From positions 62,001-126,000 of the forward strand of contig SLKI01000008.1 of NCBI GenBank assembly GCA_007134695.1: 64,000 bases of DNA, in the 5' to 3' direction. Made by a program: the position numbers and the translations under genes. The DNA comes from Balneolaceae bacterium. Its GTDB lineage: Bacteria; Bacteroidota; Rhodothermia; Balneolales; Balneolaceae. Numbering within the stretch: position 1 is the first letter of the stretch; each line of letters opens with the position of its first letter. This document shows, one piece after another, positions 26,374 through 36,236 of the stretch. Below the pieces are notes generated by a model. That model was not told the DNA's origin and searched no databases. It saw only the letters and a list, made by a program, of their open reading frames with translations.

Positions 26374-29300
26374 TTAAATCTGTTCTGCCGGACGATCTTC
26401 CTGTTCGGGAACCGGTATGGCCAGATTGAAACGATCAATCTGTTCGCGATTGGCTTCTCTCGAATCGGGCATCGGTACCCGGCCTTCAGTCATCAGGTTG
26501 ACTTCCATTGCCAGTTCACGAGCCATTTCATCCCGATCGGTTTTAAAGTAAACACCTTGTAATATCGTTAACTGGCTTACAGCAAATGAGATCTCATCAA
26601 CTACCTGTCGAACTTCATTTTCGGTTCTTTCGATCCGATTCTGCAGTTGACGCTGTCTTTCGGTGCGGCCTCGGGCTCTTGCGTCCGCTATATCCTGTTC
26701 AAGCCCGGCAATTCTATTTTCCAGCCGATCCAGTTTTCTAAGATCCCAATCCATCTTGTGCAAAATCTGACTCTTGGAAAATTCGGCCAGTTCAACAGCA
26801 CTTTCGGGAGCTCCCCAGAGAGCATAACGATAAGCGAAAAGAGATGGTAGTGTCCAGTCGCTCTCTTCCGGCCGAAACGGAACATGCTCCTCTCCATATT
26901 CCAGCCAGTAGATCGCCTCTTCAAGCCGGTTTCTTCGAACGAGTTCATCGGCTAATTGTGAAAAGCCGTAACGGTAATTGAGCAGCATCCTTCGAATATT
27001 CTCATCAAAATAGACATCAGGATTATTCCACTCCTGAAATCTGAACCGTTTGAGCCGATCGATATGTACATCAGGGTCGACATAACCGAAGCTGCCTACA
27101 TCCCGTCGTTTCGGCACCACTCGAAATGCTTTTCCTTCGAACTGAAAATAGGGGTGAAGCCCTAGCTGTCCTTCCCGGGATACGGTATTGGCAAAGTAGA
27201 TCGGCCTCATCCAATCGCTGTTTTCAAGTAACTCCAGAATCAATTCGTCCTGTACCTGAAGGAAGTATCGGGGATTACCTTCTGCGTCCTGACCTGCAAA
27301 GCGACCCTCCAGCTGCCATCGTACTGCATCATCCAGTGAGTCAGCCGGAATCGTAAATGGTATTGCGCTTTGCAGCTGATTTTCAAAGACTTCATCAAAT
27401 ACAACTCCATCTATCCCGGCAAGGTCGTTTGCGGTCAGATCTCTTGCCGCCGATTCCCCGCCTGCCAGGTTTTTACCTCCCAATCCATCCTCTTCTCCAA
27501 ATACTGTTCGAAGGAGGGCATGATTGACGGGAATCACTTGTTCTCCGGGGTCATGCAGATCGAGTTCCGATGTAAGGCGTTCAATCTCTTCGTCGGTCAG
27601 TCGAATCGGCAGGGGGGATGATTCGTGAGTGTGACGATCTCTGAGCTGTTTGATATACCAGTCGGTGTTTAAAAGGCTCAGGTTGACGACTCGAACGTCG
27701 GTCCGTACTCCTTCCACTTCTTGTAAATACCAGAGCGGAAAGGTGTCATTATCTCCGTTGGTAAAGAGGATGGCATTGGGCTCAAGGGAGTTGAGCAGAT
27801 TGTAGGCGTAGTCTCTGGCCACATAGTTGTTACTCCTGTCATGACTCGGCCAGTTCTCTTTGGCCATCCAGAAGGGAACTGCCAGAAACATAAGTCCGAG
27901 TGTGATATATGTAAGCTGAGGTTTTCTCCCAAACCAATCCTTGAGCAGTTCTACAACAGCAGTTGCCCCCATCCCGATCCAGATGCTGAACGCGAAAAAA
28001 GAGCCGACATAGGCGTAGTCGCGCTCCCTTGGTTCCATAGGGCTTTGATTCAGGTAGAAGATGATGGCCAGTCCGGTCATGACAAAGAGCACAAGCACGG
28101 AAAAGGCCCGTTGCCAGTCGTTCCGAAAATGGTAGAGCATACCCAGCAGTCCTAACAGCAGAGGCAGGTAAAAATATCCTGAATTTGCCGGATTTTGAGA
28201 GTGCGGTGTCTCCCCGAATCCGGAGTACCAGCTGCTGTCCTGTATATCAGATTCTCTGCCGATAAAATTCCAGTTGAAGTAACGCAGGTACATATGGTAG
28301 ACCTGGTACTGCCAGAAAAATTGCCAGTCGCTGTCGAAATTGGCGTAATAGTCCAGATGTTGGGCTCTCCCGGAGTGTCGGCGAGGGAAAAACACCTCGT
28401 TGTCCCGGTCGATGCGCCCAGTCCGATTGTCGTAAGTCGGTCCTCGCAGCAGCGGAACATCTCCATACTGTTCGCGCTTCAGATAGCTGACAAAGGCTTC
28501 GATGGTAGAGGGGTCATTTTCGTCGATGGCAGGCTCGGCCTGAGACCGAATATAGACCATGGCATAACTCGAATATCCAATCAGAATGACAGCATAGGAA
28601 AGGGCTACAAGATTGGCCGTGCGAAGCCCCTTCTTTTGTGTGTAGTGAATGGCATAAACCACTACAGCGATCACAAAAACCATGAAAGTGGCCGGACCGA
28701 CGAGGCCATATGTCATCTGTTCGATTTGACCGGCCATGTGCGGCAGGTTGACAATGGTAAAGGGGTAGACTAGAAGAAATGCCAGGCAGGCAAGTGCACC
28801 CATCAATGTGAAGGAGATAAACGTAAAATCCTTTTTTTTGAAATAGATGATGAGAGCTACAAAAAAGAGGGCCAGCAGATTGAGAAGATGAACACCGATA
28901 CCCAAACCAAAAATATAGGCGATCAGCACCAGCCAACGTTCTGAACGGGGTTTGTCGTGATTTTCTGACCACTTTAGAGCCACCCAGACGACAAGAGCCG
29001 TAAAAAACATCGAGGAAGCGTACATTTCGGCTTCTACGGCATTGAACCAGTGTGTGTGAGTAAAGATGAAGGTGATTGAGCCAAACAAACCTCCGGCGTA
29101 GAGTCCGATCTGGTCCATCAGGTCCATTTTGTCGGCAGGGCCGCGCCACTCCTCAATAAGTCGAACAATAACCAGGTAGAGCAGCATGATTGTGAATGAG
29201 GAAGCGATCACACTGATCATATTAATACTTAATGCAACATATTCGGCGGGCACGAACATTGAGAAGAGTCGCCCCCACAAGGCGAAAAACGGAGATCCGG

Positions 29301-29472
29301 GCGGATGAGCAATCTGCAGTGTGTGGGATATGGCGATATATTCGGCCGGGTCCCAGAAACTGGCTGTGGGTGCAACGGTGAGAGCATACACAACAAAAGC
29401 CGTTATAAACGATACGACGGCAAAAAAGATGTTTCGTGTGCGATGATACTCAAAAAATGTCAAAATCTCCAT
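26374..29472 (-). CDS. DUF2723 membrane protein, putative glycosyltransferase (PMT-like)
   Basis: A large integral membrane protein of the DUF2723 family of FCB bacteria, related to protein O-mannosyltransferase/GT-C enzymes, perhaps moving sugars onto exported proteins. The N-terminal signature is clear: VAPTASFWDPAEYIAISHTLQIAHPPGSPFFALWGRLF (about 31-68, the Asp-Pro-Ala-Glu and His-Pro-Pro-Gly are typical). It has about a dozen hydrophobic helices to residue 530, including MEPRERDYAYVGSFFAF. A periplasmic part (about 540-870) has NAILFTNGDNDTFPLWYLQEV, and a coiled-coil/TPR-like C-terminus (about 870-1000) follows. At 1032 aa it is of normal size. Enzymatic activity is inferred from the family, not demonstrated. 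Confidence 0.88.
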   Translation of the reverse strand: MEILTFFEYHRTRNIFFAVVSFITAFVVYALTVAPTASFWDPAEYIAISHTLQIAHPPGSPFFALWGRLFSMFVPAEYVALSINMISVIASSFTIMLLYLVIVRLIEEWRGPADKMDLMDQIGLYAGGLFGSITFIFTHTHWFNAVEAEMYASSMFFTALVVWVALKWSENHDKPRSERWLVLIAYIFGLGIGVHLLNLLALFFVALIIYFKKKDFTFISFTLMGALACLAFLLVYPFTIVNLPHMAGQIEQMTYGLVGPATFMVFVIAVVVYAIHYTQKKGLRTANLVALSYAVILIGYSSYAMVYIRSQAEPAIDENDPSTIEAFVSYLKREQYGDVPLLRGPTYDNRTGRIDRDNEVFFPRRHSGRAQHLDYYANFDSDWQFFWQYQVYHMYLRYFNWNFIGRESDIQDSSWYSGFGETPHSQNPANSGYFYLPLLLGLLGMLYHFRNDWQRAFSVLVLFVMTGLAIIFYLNQSPMEPRERDYAYVGSFFAFSIWIGMGATAVVELLKDWFGRKPQLTYITLGLMFLAVPFWMAKENWPSHDRSNNYVARDYAYNLLNSLEPNAILFTNGDNDTFPLWYLQEVEGVRTDVRVVNLSLLNTDWYIKQLRDRHTHESSPLPIRLTDEEIERLTSELDLHDPGEQVIPVNHALLRTVFGEEDGLGGKNLAGGESAARDLTANDLAGIDGVVFDEVFENQLQSAIPFTIPADSLDDAVRWQLEGRFAGQDAEGNPRYFLQVQDELILELLENSDWMRPIYFANTVSREGQLGLHPYFQFEGKAFRVVPKRRDVGSFGYVDPDVHIDRLKRFRFQEWNNPDVYFDENIRRMLLNYRYGFSQLADELVRRNRLEEAIYWLEYGEEHVPFRPEESDWTLPSLFAYRYALWGAPESAVELAEFSKSQILHKMDWDLRKLDRLENRIAGLEQDIADARARGRTERQRQLQNRIERTENEVRQVVDEISFAVSQLTILQGVYFKTDRDEMARELAMEVNLMTEGRVPMPDSREANREQIDRFNLAIPVPEQEDRPAEQI

Positions 29473-29768
29473 AGAGTGTTGTGATCAGAGATTGTCAGAC
29501 CCCGCTTGACCAGAATGGATTCAAAACGGATTCAGTAATTTGATGTTGCCTATCCGGTAATGCGTTTGAAAGGGCAAAAGATACCGAAACGGGATCTGAA
29601 TCTGCAATTAAATCGCAAGCCCAGCTGCCGCGGCCCGTCGAGTCCATCGTAAACTCCAGAATAAGCTCTGCCAACTGGAAAAGCTGATCAATTCGGTTTG
29701 CCTGAAAGTTGAAAAATGATTATTAACAGCCGTTGATCTATTAACCGAAAATCCTATTCCAGACTTTT
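29473..29768. other. Divergent intergenic region, no feature recognised
   Basis: A 296-bp gap between the divergent DUF2723 and NSS transporter genes. I found no ORF of plausible composition, tRNA, or strong hairpin. It should hold the promoters of both genes, but I cannot point to convincing -33/-7 elements. Confidence 0.6.
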
Positions 29769-31268
29769 ATGGCCCGGAGTACCGGAGGAAGTAAAGAGCG
29801 CTTCATGACCAAATGGGGCCTCATTATCAGTGTTCTTGGTATTGCTGTAGGTACAGGTAACATCTGGCGGTTTCCGAGGATCGCTGCACAAAATGGAACA
29901 GAAGATGGAGCGGGGGCTTTTCTGATCGCCTGGATTATTTTTCTGTTTCTCTTCTCTATTCCGCTGATTATTGCCGAGTATGGTATAGGCCGCAATGGGC
30001 GGAAGGGTGTGATCGGCTCCTTTATCAAGATGGTAGGAGAGAAATATGCCTGGATGGGTTCATTTATCGGTTTTGTTGCAACGGCCATCATGTTCTATTA
30101 CAGCGTGGTGGCAGGGTGGTGTCTCTACTATCTGCTGGAATCGATCTTTGCTACACTGCCTGATAGTGTAGATGAAGCGACCATGGTCTGGGAAGGATTT
30201 CAGGCCTCGATGCTGCCTTCTGTTTTTCATCTGCTAATGATCGGTTTGGGCGGACTTGTGATTTTGAAGGGTGTGAAATCGATCGAACGTATCAATAACC
30301 TGCTGATACCATCCCTCGTGCTGGTATTGATCATTTCGTTGGTGAGGGCGGTTACTCTTGAAGGCAGTGGCGAAGGTATACGATACCTCTTTACACCTGA
30401 CCTCTCCACATTGAAAAATCCGCAACTGTGGCTCGAGGCGCTTACGCAAAATGCCTGGGATACCGGGGCCGCCTGGGGTCTTATTCTGACCTACGGAGCC
30501 TATATGCGTAAGTCGGACGATATAACCATCAGTGCTTTTCAAACCGGAATCGGAAATAATCTGGTTTCCCTGATGGCAGGGGTCATCATATTCTCAACTG
30601 TATTTGGAATCCTCGGATCCGATATGAGCGACGGAGAGATTCTGGACGTAATGCAGACCTCGGGGCCTGCCGGCACAGGCCTGACTTTTATGTGGATGCC
30701 TCAACTGTTTAATGAAATGGCAGGAGGGAAGATCTTTTCCATTCTATTCTTCCTTGGACTTACATTTGCCGCATTCAGTTCTCTGATTGCAATGATAGAA
30801 CTTGCTACTAAGGTTTTTGTTGATATGGGGATACTTCGTAAATACGCCACAATCGGTGTATGTTCCGCCGGTTTCCTGTTCGGGCTGCCGTCAGCTATTA
30901 ATCTTGACTTTTTTGCAAATCAGGATTTTGTCTGGGGGGTAGGGCTGATGGTCTCCGGAGCGTTTATCTCCTTTGCTGTAATCAGTTTCGGGCCTGACAG
31001 ATTCAGAAAAGAGCTGGTCAATACCGCAGAGAGCCGGTGGAAACTCGGCTATTGGTGGACTTTTATTATCAAATATGTTGTCCCGGTTCAGGTGGTTTCT
31101 CTGCTGGCCTGGTGGATCTATTTGAGTGCGGCGGTATACGCTCCCGATACCTGGTATAATCCGTTGAGTCCATTTTCTGTTGCTACGGTATTTGTTCAGT
31201 GGGGTGTGGTTATGGCACTCTTCAAGTTGTACAATCACCGAATCGCAGAGAAGACCTACCTGGATTGA
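29769..31268 (+). CDS. Sodium-dependent transporter, NSS/SNF family (copy 1)
   Basis: A Na+-coupled symporter of amino acids or related solutes (LeuT fold), inner membrane. TM1 contains the Na+-binding motif GIAVGTGNIWRFPRIAA (about residues 24-40). About 12 membrane segments follow over 499 aa, with GAAWGLILTYGAYM (TM6 region) and GLTFAAFSSLIAMIELATKVF (TM8 region) typical. A second family member lies at 44385-45758; the two are diverged, so substrates probably differ. It is transcribed away from the DUF2723 gene and converges with the PH-domain gene. The substrate is unknown. Confidence 0.92.
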   Translation: MARSTGGSKERFMTKWGLIISVLGIAVGTGNIWRFPRIAAQNGTEDGAGAFLIAWIIFLFLFSIPLIIAEYGIGRNGRKGVIGSFIKMVGEKYAWMGSFIGFVATAIMFYYSVVAGWCLYYLLESIFATLPDSVDEATMVWEGFQASMLPSVFHLLMIGLGGLVILKGVKSIERINNLLIPSLVLVLIISLVRAVTLEGSGEGIRYLFTPDLSTLKNPQLWLEALTQNAWDTGAAWGLILTYGAYMRKSDDITISAFQTGIGNNLVSLMAGVIIFSTVFGILGSDMSDGEILDVMQTSGPAGTGLTFMWMPQLFNEMAGGKIFSILFFLGLTFAAFSSLIAMIELATKVFVDMGILRKYATIGVCSAGFLFGLPSAINLDFFANQDFVWGVGLMVSGAFISFAVISFGPDRFRKELVNTAESRWKLGYWWTFIIKYVVPVQVVSLLAWWIYLSAAVYAPDTWYNPLSPFSVATVFVQWGVVMALFKLYNHRIAEKTYLD

Positions 31269-31334
31269 CGGACCACGCAGTTAATAGCGGATCATTTCAG
31301 GAATGCCGAAAATAGATTTGAGACCCGCTATACT

Positions 31335-31934
31335 TTAATTCCTGTCGATTTTGTTCTCGATCGATCGAAGTGAATCTCGGATCTCTTTTAATATTTGAAG
31401 GGTTTCGGCACTGGCAGAGTCTGAAGAATTACCGGAAGGGCTGCCCCGATAGATCTCCGTAACTTCGTCTCTTTGGTCGAGGACCCTTGCCCGAAATTTA
31501 TGAGCCTCGACGATTCCAGTCAGTGACAGATCAGCCTCGGAATATGCACTCTGTCCGGCTGTTTCAACCTTCAGGGTACTCAACCCGAACTTTCTGAGAA
31601 TCGGCCCTTCACTGAATGTCAAATCCTGAATTTTGTCGAGCGGAATCGTGCGCTCCTGGTGGAACCAAACCCCCTTTTTAAACTGGAGAGAGCGACTCGT
31701 CAGTTTACACTCCAGGTTGTCAAAATATCTGTCCAGATATCTTCTGCCGAAAAATAACCAGAAAGGCAAAATCAACAGTCCGACAATTGTGATCGTGCAA
31801 AGTGCAACTACCGAGTAATTGATGTAGGAGCGTAACCTCGGGTCAAATTCAGCTACCTGAAGAACTCGTGCTCGGCGTGCTTTTTTTTCGGTTGGTTCTG
31901 CGGTCTGGTCTTCACTATTCATTATTCGATTCAT
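31335..31934 (-). CDS. PH-domain (YdbT/bPH2-type) membrane protein
   Basis: A 199-aa protein with two membrane segments (about 40-80: SYINYSVVALCTITIVGLLIL and the FWLFF stretch). A bacterial pleckstrin-homology-like domain follows (about 85-150), recognised by LTSRSLQFKKGVWFHQERTIPLDKIQDLTFSEGP and LSTLKVETAGQSA. The C-terminus has a short helical region LQILKEIRDSLRSIENKI that could be a coiled coil. The start overlaps msrB by up to 20 bp; the second Met (31920-31922) would reduce this to 8 bp. Function of such proteins is generally unknown. Confidence 0.8.
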   Translation of the reverse strand: MNRIMNSEDQTAEPTEKKARRARVLQVAEFDPRLRSYINYSVVALCTITIVGLLILPFWLFFGRRYLDRYFDNLECKLTSRSLQFKKGVWFHQERTIPLDKIQDLTFSEGPILRKFGLSTLKVETAGQSAYSEADLSLTGIVEAHKFRARVLDQRDEVTEIYRGSPSGNSSDSASAETLQILKEIRDSLRSIENKIDRN

Positions 31935-32346
31935 TTATTTCAAATTCAAGAGCTGTAGAGTTGATACAATATCTCAACCCTGTTGGTTCGGGCCCGTCTG
32001 TAAAGAGATGGCCCAGATGAGAATGACAACGGGAACAGATCACCTCGGTTCGTTCCATCCCGTGTGACATGTCGGCTCTCTCTGCAACCGCATCGGATTC
32101 TATCGGCCGGTTAAAGCTGGGCCATCCTGATAAGGATTGAAATTTGCTTTCGGATTTGAAAAGCGGATTTCCGCAACCGGCACATCGGTAGAGTCCACTC
32201 TCAGAGTGGAGATAATACTTGTTCCGGTAGGGTTTTTCGGTCCCTTTCTTGCGCATGATCCGAAACTGTTCAGGTGTGAGTTTTTCTTTCCAATCCTCAT
32301 CACTCCAGTTGAGATACGCACTTCTATTTTCACCGTATTGATTCAT
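31915..32346 (-). CDS. msrB: Peptide-methionine (R)-S-oxide reductase
   Basis: Repairs methionine-R-sulfoxide in proteins. Zn-binding cysteine pairs: Cys55-x2-Cys58 (YRCAGCG) and Cys104-x2-Cys107 (ICSRCHSHLGH). The catalytic Cys127 is in LRYCINSTALEF, and SGWPSF (73-78) is present. Length 143 aa is typical of the stand-alone MsrB. A resolving Cys in the usual position is not obvious, which is common in this family. It overlaps the PH-domain gene by up to 20 bp, so the two are probably co-transcribed; the 106-aa membrane protein gene lies 56 bp upstream on the same strand. Confidence 0.96.
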   Translation of the reverse strand: MNQYGENRSAYLNWSDEDWKEKLTPEQFRIMRKKGTEKPYRNKYYLHSESGLYRCAGCGNPLFKSESKFQSLSGWPSFNRPIESDAVAERADMSHGMERTEVICSRCHSHLGHLFTDGPEPTGLRYCINSTALEFEINESNNE

Positions 32347-32402
32347 AACAGATCAATGCTGCGGTTTGTAATGATTGGATTGACGATAAAGTACAATAAA
32401 TA

Positions 32403-32723
32403 TCAAATCTGCTTCATTCCAAAATAGGCCAGTCCCCATATAACCAGCCATCCAGCTGCTAACAGGTACCATCCGAAAATGGAAAGAAGAAGTACATTCA
32501 GGCAGTAGAGTAAGTGATAATAAATTCTGGGTATTGAGGGCTTGTTTTTATTAACAATTGCCCGGAGTTGACGGCTGAACAGATAGAGGCTTCTGCTCAG
32601 TAACATCAGTAGAGTATATGCGGCCAAAAGCCATATCATCCATTCCTGATCTGTATAAACGGTCACAGCTATAAAGAGTGTCACTGCAAGGTCAACGACA
32701 ATTTCCTTTATCTTCATTTTCAA
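32403..32723 (-). CDS. Small membrane protein of unknown function
   Basis: A 106-aa protein with three or four hydrophobic segments (about 8-22, 28-45, 70-85 and 88-102), separated by a basic loop LRAIVNKNKPSIPRIYYH. I do not recognise a family. It is encoded between the cold-shock gene and msrB on the same strand; composition is like its neighbours, and it has no antisense alternative that looks better. Confidence 0.65.
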   Translation of the reverse strand: MKMKIKEIVVDLAVTLFIAVTVYTDQEWMIWLLAAYTLLMLLSRSLYLFSRQLRAIVNKNKPSIPRIYYHLLYCLNVLLLSIFGWYLLAAGWLVIWGLAYFGMKQI

Positions 32724-32778
32724 TTGAGTACAGGTAAATAGTCTCTAAATGTATCAGGTATATGGAGTGGGAAATTGG

Positions 32779-32814
32779 CAAAAAAAAAGCACCGCCTGTT
32801 GCAGTGCTTTTTAT
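32779..32814. terminator. Rho-independent terminator after the cold-shock gene
   Basis: On the minus strand AGCACTGC pairs with the GCGGTGCT side around a short loop, followed by a run of eight T; the plus strand also shows GCTTTTTATT. It lies about 30 bp downstream of the cold-shock gene stop and upstream of the small membrane protein, so it should separate the two transcripts. Confidence 0.8.
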
Positions 32815-32843
32815 TGCTCCAATTGAAATCCGTGTAGCAGGAC

Positions 32844-33059
32844 TCAGTCCAGGCCGATCACCTCGACTGCATGAAGACCTTTGTCTCCTTCCGCCACTGT
32901 AAATTCCACTTTCTGACCTTCTATCAATTTTTTGAATCCATCCGCCTGAATTTCGGAATAGTGGACAAAAACATCTTCACCGTCTTCGCGGGTGATAAAT
33001 CCATACCCTTTGCCATTATGAAACCACTTGACAGTTCCTACTTCACGTTCTTCACTCAT
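32844..33059 (-). CDS. Cold-shock domain protein (CspA family)
   Basis: A single OB-fold RNA/ssDNA chaperone of 71 aa. The RNP1 motif KGYGFI and RNP2 motif DVFVHY are both intact (about residues 17-22 and 29-34), with [11 protein letters not shown] in front. The ATG at 33057-33059 is followed by MSEEREVG, a common start. The unusually long (about 180 bp) AT-rich space to the TonB receptor gene may include a structured 5' leader, as is known for cold-shock genes, but I could not identify a specific structure. It ends at a strong terminator. Confidence 0.95.
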   Translation of the reverse strand: MSEEREVGTVKWFHNGKGYGFITREDGEDVFVHYSEIQADGFKKLIEGQKVEFTVAEGDKGLHAVEVIGLD

Positions 33060-33240
33060 AATACTATAACTTTGATTCGTATTTAACTCGACATTACAAT
33101 CATCAGGTCAAAATATCCTTTAAGATTGCAATGATTTGGCAGAAAATAGCTTCTTGAAACCAGATTAGCAATTGTTAAAGAAATATTTGCAAATTCAATC
33201 ATAAAACCCCCTCCATACGCTTGCTGCAAGCATAAATCAC

Positions 33241-35304
33241 CTAATTGAGCTGCAGACTGATGCCAGCCTGAAAACTGCGGCTGCTTCCCGGTTCGTAATA
33301 TCTGCCACCAAAGGCATTGATCGCAACAGACGTGTTGTAACGGGTATCCATCAGGTTGTAGAACGAAACGAACGGGTTCAGGTTCCAGCCGTCGAAACGG
33401 AGACCGTTATAGCTCCAGCGTGCATTGACAAGTTGATAGGAGTTGTTGACCGAACTGTTTGCACTGTCGGTATAATAGGTCGACACCAATTCAAAATCGG
33501 TGCCCAGCGTGTGATGGCCCAAATGAAGTGAAACGGTGGCGCCAAGACGATGTGGAGCTACTCCGGGAATTTTATTGCCTTCGAACTGCCCATCCTGAAA
33601 ACGGGCATCTGTCCAGCTGTATGCAAATTCGAGATGGACTCGCTGCAGCGGCAGCAACCGAAGATGTGCTTCCGCACCTCTGTGGAAAGTAGAACCCTCA
33701 TTGCGAAACAGGGTGGGTCCTCCATCGACCTCCTCAAAAGGAACAATCAGATCATTCACTCCAATCATATAAAGAGTCAGATCGTATTCCAGGTTATAAC
33801 TTTCCAGCAGTCCGCGTACTCCCATCTCACCGCCTACGGTTCGCTCCGGATCCAAATTGGGATTAAAACCGGTACCTCCTCCAGGGCGGTTTTTGAACTC
33901 CGTTGTGGTAGGGGATTCAAATGAAGTACTGAAGTTTGCGTAAATCCGTGCGTTGGAAAGATGATAACTGATTCCAATACTGGGGCTCAGGGCAGTAAAC
34001 ACTCTGCGTTCATCGTCCGCTTCCATCACCCGGTCGGTTGCCACATCGATCGAATCGGAGCGAAACACCATTCGATCGCCTCGCAACCCTGCATTAATTG
34101 AAAAATCCCCGATATCGAACACTGCTTTAGCGAAGAGGGCATAACTGCTGACGTTGTCAAGTTGTCGGATCGAGTAGTCTCCACCCGGAGAACCATTGAT
34201 ATTCTCCCTCTGGCTGCGATCATCTCTTTGCCATCGAAAGTCCGTTCCCGTTTGCAGATCAAACGGCAGATTGTCAAAATCATAGGTTATACGACCTCCA
34301 CCGGCAAATCGATCAACTTCGATATAGCCGACTGCAGGTAAAAGCGGATTCTCCAGATCTCTGTAAATCCCGTGCAGAGAGGTTGTCATAAGGCCAGAAT
34401 CAAAATTTGAATAGAACGCTCCTGAAAGCATCAACTGGTGGAAGGTTTTACCGGCTTGCGAATCGACAAAGGGCGGCCAGGCATTGGCAGGATTACTTTT
34501 CGCATCTTCCTTGTTGAGTGAGCCGGGATGTTGAGCTTCAGGCATTCCGGAGTAGATCAACCGCAGATCGGCTGTTGATCTATCCCCAAGGTCAAATCCT
34601 GCAGAGATCCCTGAGCGAATCAGGCGGGCACGACTGTGGTCTCTGAAACCGTCTGTTTGGTAGTAGGAACCCCAGCTGCCAAATCGTACTTCTCTGAACT
34701 GCTGCTGCCATCTTACTTCATGTTTCATCGTTCCGAATGAGCCGGCATAACTTCTGAGCATCAGTGCCGGAGCATCGGGCTGCATACGGGTTCTCATATA
34801 GAGTACTCCGCCACTGCTGTTACCCCAGAATGTTGCAGAAGGCCCTCGCAGCAGTTCCATAGATGTGACCATCGCCGGATCGACCATATTCATGATAGTC
34901 TGACCATCCGCAACGGTCAGGGGGATGTCGTCCAGTACAACCTGTATACCTCTGACTCCGAATTGAGAGCGCCAGCCCATACCTCGAACGGTCATCCTTT
35001 CTCCCAAAGCATGATTTTCCCGGTTACTGATCCAGATTCCCGGCAAGGTAAATGTGATTTCGTCGAGTGTAGACGCCCTTCGTGCAGCCAGATCGGTTAA
35101 ATCCCTTCGGTGCGCCGTAACCGAAATGGAAGCTCTGTCCAGGGTTACTGAAGAGTGGGTTGCTTCTACAGTCAGCGGCTCCAGCATGACAGAGAGTGAA
35201 TCTGCCTGATCCTGTCCGAAAATAGCCGTCGGGGTGCCGGAAATCAGAAGTAGAAGAAATGGAATTGTAAGGCCGGAATAGTGTAAGAAGCGCCTGATTT
35301 TCAT
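33241..35304 (-). CDS. TonB-dependent outer-membrane receptor
   Basis: A 22-strand barrel receptor for siderophores, vitamin B12, metals or oligomers, energised by TonB. The signal peptide is at about residues 1-31 (ending AIFGQDQAD). The TonB-box region is followed by the plug domain (about 50-175), with ITFTLPGIWISNRE, MTVRGMGWRS, GIQVVLDDIPLT and MELLRGPSATFWGNSSGGVLYMRT. Then the barrel runs to the end (for example FSTSFESPTTTEF, NLDPERTVGGEMG and YNTSVAINAFGGRYYEPG). The 687-aa length lacks the CarboxypepD-like domain of SusC types. The pattern is closest to iron/cobalamin-type receptors; the ligand is unknown. It is divergent from the DUF2752 operon with a 263-bp gap. Confidence 0.93.
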   Translation of the reverse strand: MKIRRFLHYSGLTIPFLLLLISGTPTAIFGQDQADSLSVMLEPLTVEATHSSVTLDRASISVTAHRRDLTDLAARRASTLDEITFTLPGIWISNRENHALGERMTVRGMGWRSQFGVRGIQVVLDDIPLTVADGQTIMNMVDPAMVTSMELLRGPSATFWGNSSGGVLYMRTRMQPDAPALMLRSYAGSFGTMKHEVRWQQQFREVRFGSWGSYYQTDGFRDHSRARLIRSGISAGFDLGDRSTADLRLIYSGMPEAQHPGSLNKEDAKSNPANAWPPFVDSQAGKTFHQLMLSGAFYSNFDSGLMTTSLHGIYRDLENPLLPAVGYIEVDRFAGGGRITYDFDNLPFDLQTGTDFRWQRDDRSQRENINGSPGGDYSIRQLDNVSSYALFAKAVFDIGDFSINAGLRGDRMVFRSDSIDVATDRVMEADDERRVFTALSPSIGISYHLSNARIYANFSTSFESPTTTEFKNRPGGGTGFNPNLDPERTVGGEMGVRGLLESYNLEYDLTLYMIGVNDLIVPFEEVDGGPTLFRNEGSTFHRGAEAHLRLLPLQRVHLEFAYSWTDARFQDGQFEGNKIPGVAPHRLGATVSLHLGHHTLGTDFELVSTYYTDSANSSVNNSYQLVNARWSYNGLRFDGWNLNPFVSFYNLMDTRYNTSVAINAFGGRYYEPGSSRSFQAGISLQLN

Positions 35305-35567
35305 AATCCGTCTAACTTTTTAAAATAGTTACCGTAATAAATAATGTGAAAGTCTGATGCGGGTTATGAACCGGTATCCAGCTATGGATCATAACGTTTT
35401 CAAATATGCAAGGAATTGAATAAACTTATTCGGCATGTTTATCTCTTAGCTGTCAGTTCAGCCTGTAAACAGTTCGAAAAATCCGTCACAGGTAAAATCC
35501 CGTACTTCCTGAAAAGTAACCAGAGTCTTCAGAAATCACCATAACGGCAACAGGAACTGTCGGACGC

Positions 35568-35867
35568 ATGAACAAATTAAAAAACCTGACGCAAAAACAT
35601 CTGGAAATGACGGTATTGCTGGCTGGCCTTGTTTTACTGGCTTACCTGGACCCGGCAGTTAATGGAAGGTCACTATGTCCGCTCGATCGTCTGGACCTGT
35701 TTTGTCCGGGAGAGGGTCTGGGACGTTCCATATCCTACCTTTTCAGAGGTTTGTGGAGTGAATCTGTAGCGTCACATCCAGCCGGCGTCGCAGCACTTCC
35801 TTTAATTGGTTTCAGAATTGTACACCTGTTTCGTAAAAACATTTTAAGTAATCCTCAATCAAAATAG
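35568..35867 (+). CDS. DUF2752 small membrane protein
   Basis: A 99-aa protein with two hydrophobic segments around the DUF2752 hallmark: SLCPLDRLDLFCPGEGLGRSI (about residues 37-57), where the family usually reads CP...CPGCGxxR. The second Cys of the CPGCG motif is replaced by Glu here. Function unknown. First gene of a plus-strand operon with the TM2, HD and mltG genes (6-bp gap to the next). Confidence 0.8.
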   Translation: MNKLKNLTQKHLEMTVLLAGLVLLAYLDPAVNGRSLCPLDRLDLFCPGEGLGRSISYLFRGLWSESVASHPAGVAALPLIGFRIVHLFRKNILSNPQSK

Positions 35868-35873
35868 ACCCCC

Positions 35874-36236
35874 ATGGCCAGCCTGTTTGAACATCTGCCG
35901 GAACTGGAAGGAGACGAAGCGATTTATATACAGCGAGTACTCGAACCGATGAATGATGAGTCTGCCCGTTCTTTCACTACAATTTACAGAGCGCGAAGAA
36001 AAGATCCGATAACGATTTTGATACTAGCTTGTGTCGGACTCTTTGGCGTTGCAGGTATTCACCGTATCTTTATCGGCCAACCGGGAATGGGTCTGCTATA
36101 CCTTTTTACTGCCGGACTCTGCTTTATCGGAACGATCGTCGACATTATCAACTATAACAATTTGGCGTTCGAATACAATCAGAAGGTGGCCCGGGAGGTT
36201 ACACAATTGATGAATCGATATAATCCTCAGGAATGA
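35874..36236 (+). CDS. TM2-domain membrane protein
   Basis: A 120-aa protein with a hydrophilic N-terminus (about 45 residues) and the TM2 domain: two membrane helices joined by a short loop with the DRF-like HRIFIGQPGMGLLYLF motif (about residues 62-77), then IGTIVDIINYNN. Function in bacteria unknown. Its stop overlaps the start of the HD gene (ATGA, 4 bp), so translational coupling is likely. Confidence 0.88.
   Translation: MASLFEHLPELEGDEAIYIQRVLEPMNDESARSFTTIYRARRKDPITILILACVGLFGVAGIHRIFIGQPGMGLLYLFTAGLCFIGTIVDIINYNNLAFEYNQKVAREVTQLMNRYNPQE

Noticed and set aside
31285-31329. Inverted repeat TAGCGG/CCGCTA between the NSS and PH-domain genes
   Set aside because: Only 6 bp with a 33-bp spacer; too weak to call a terminator.
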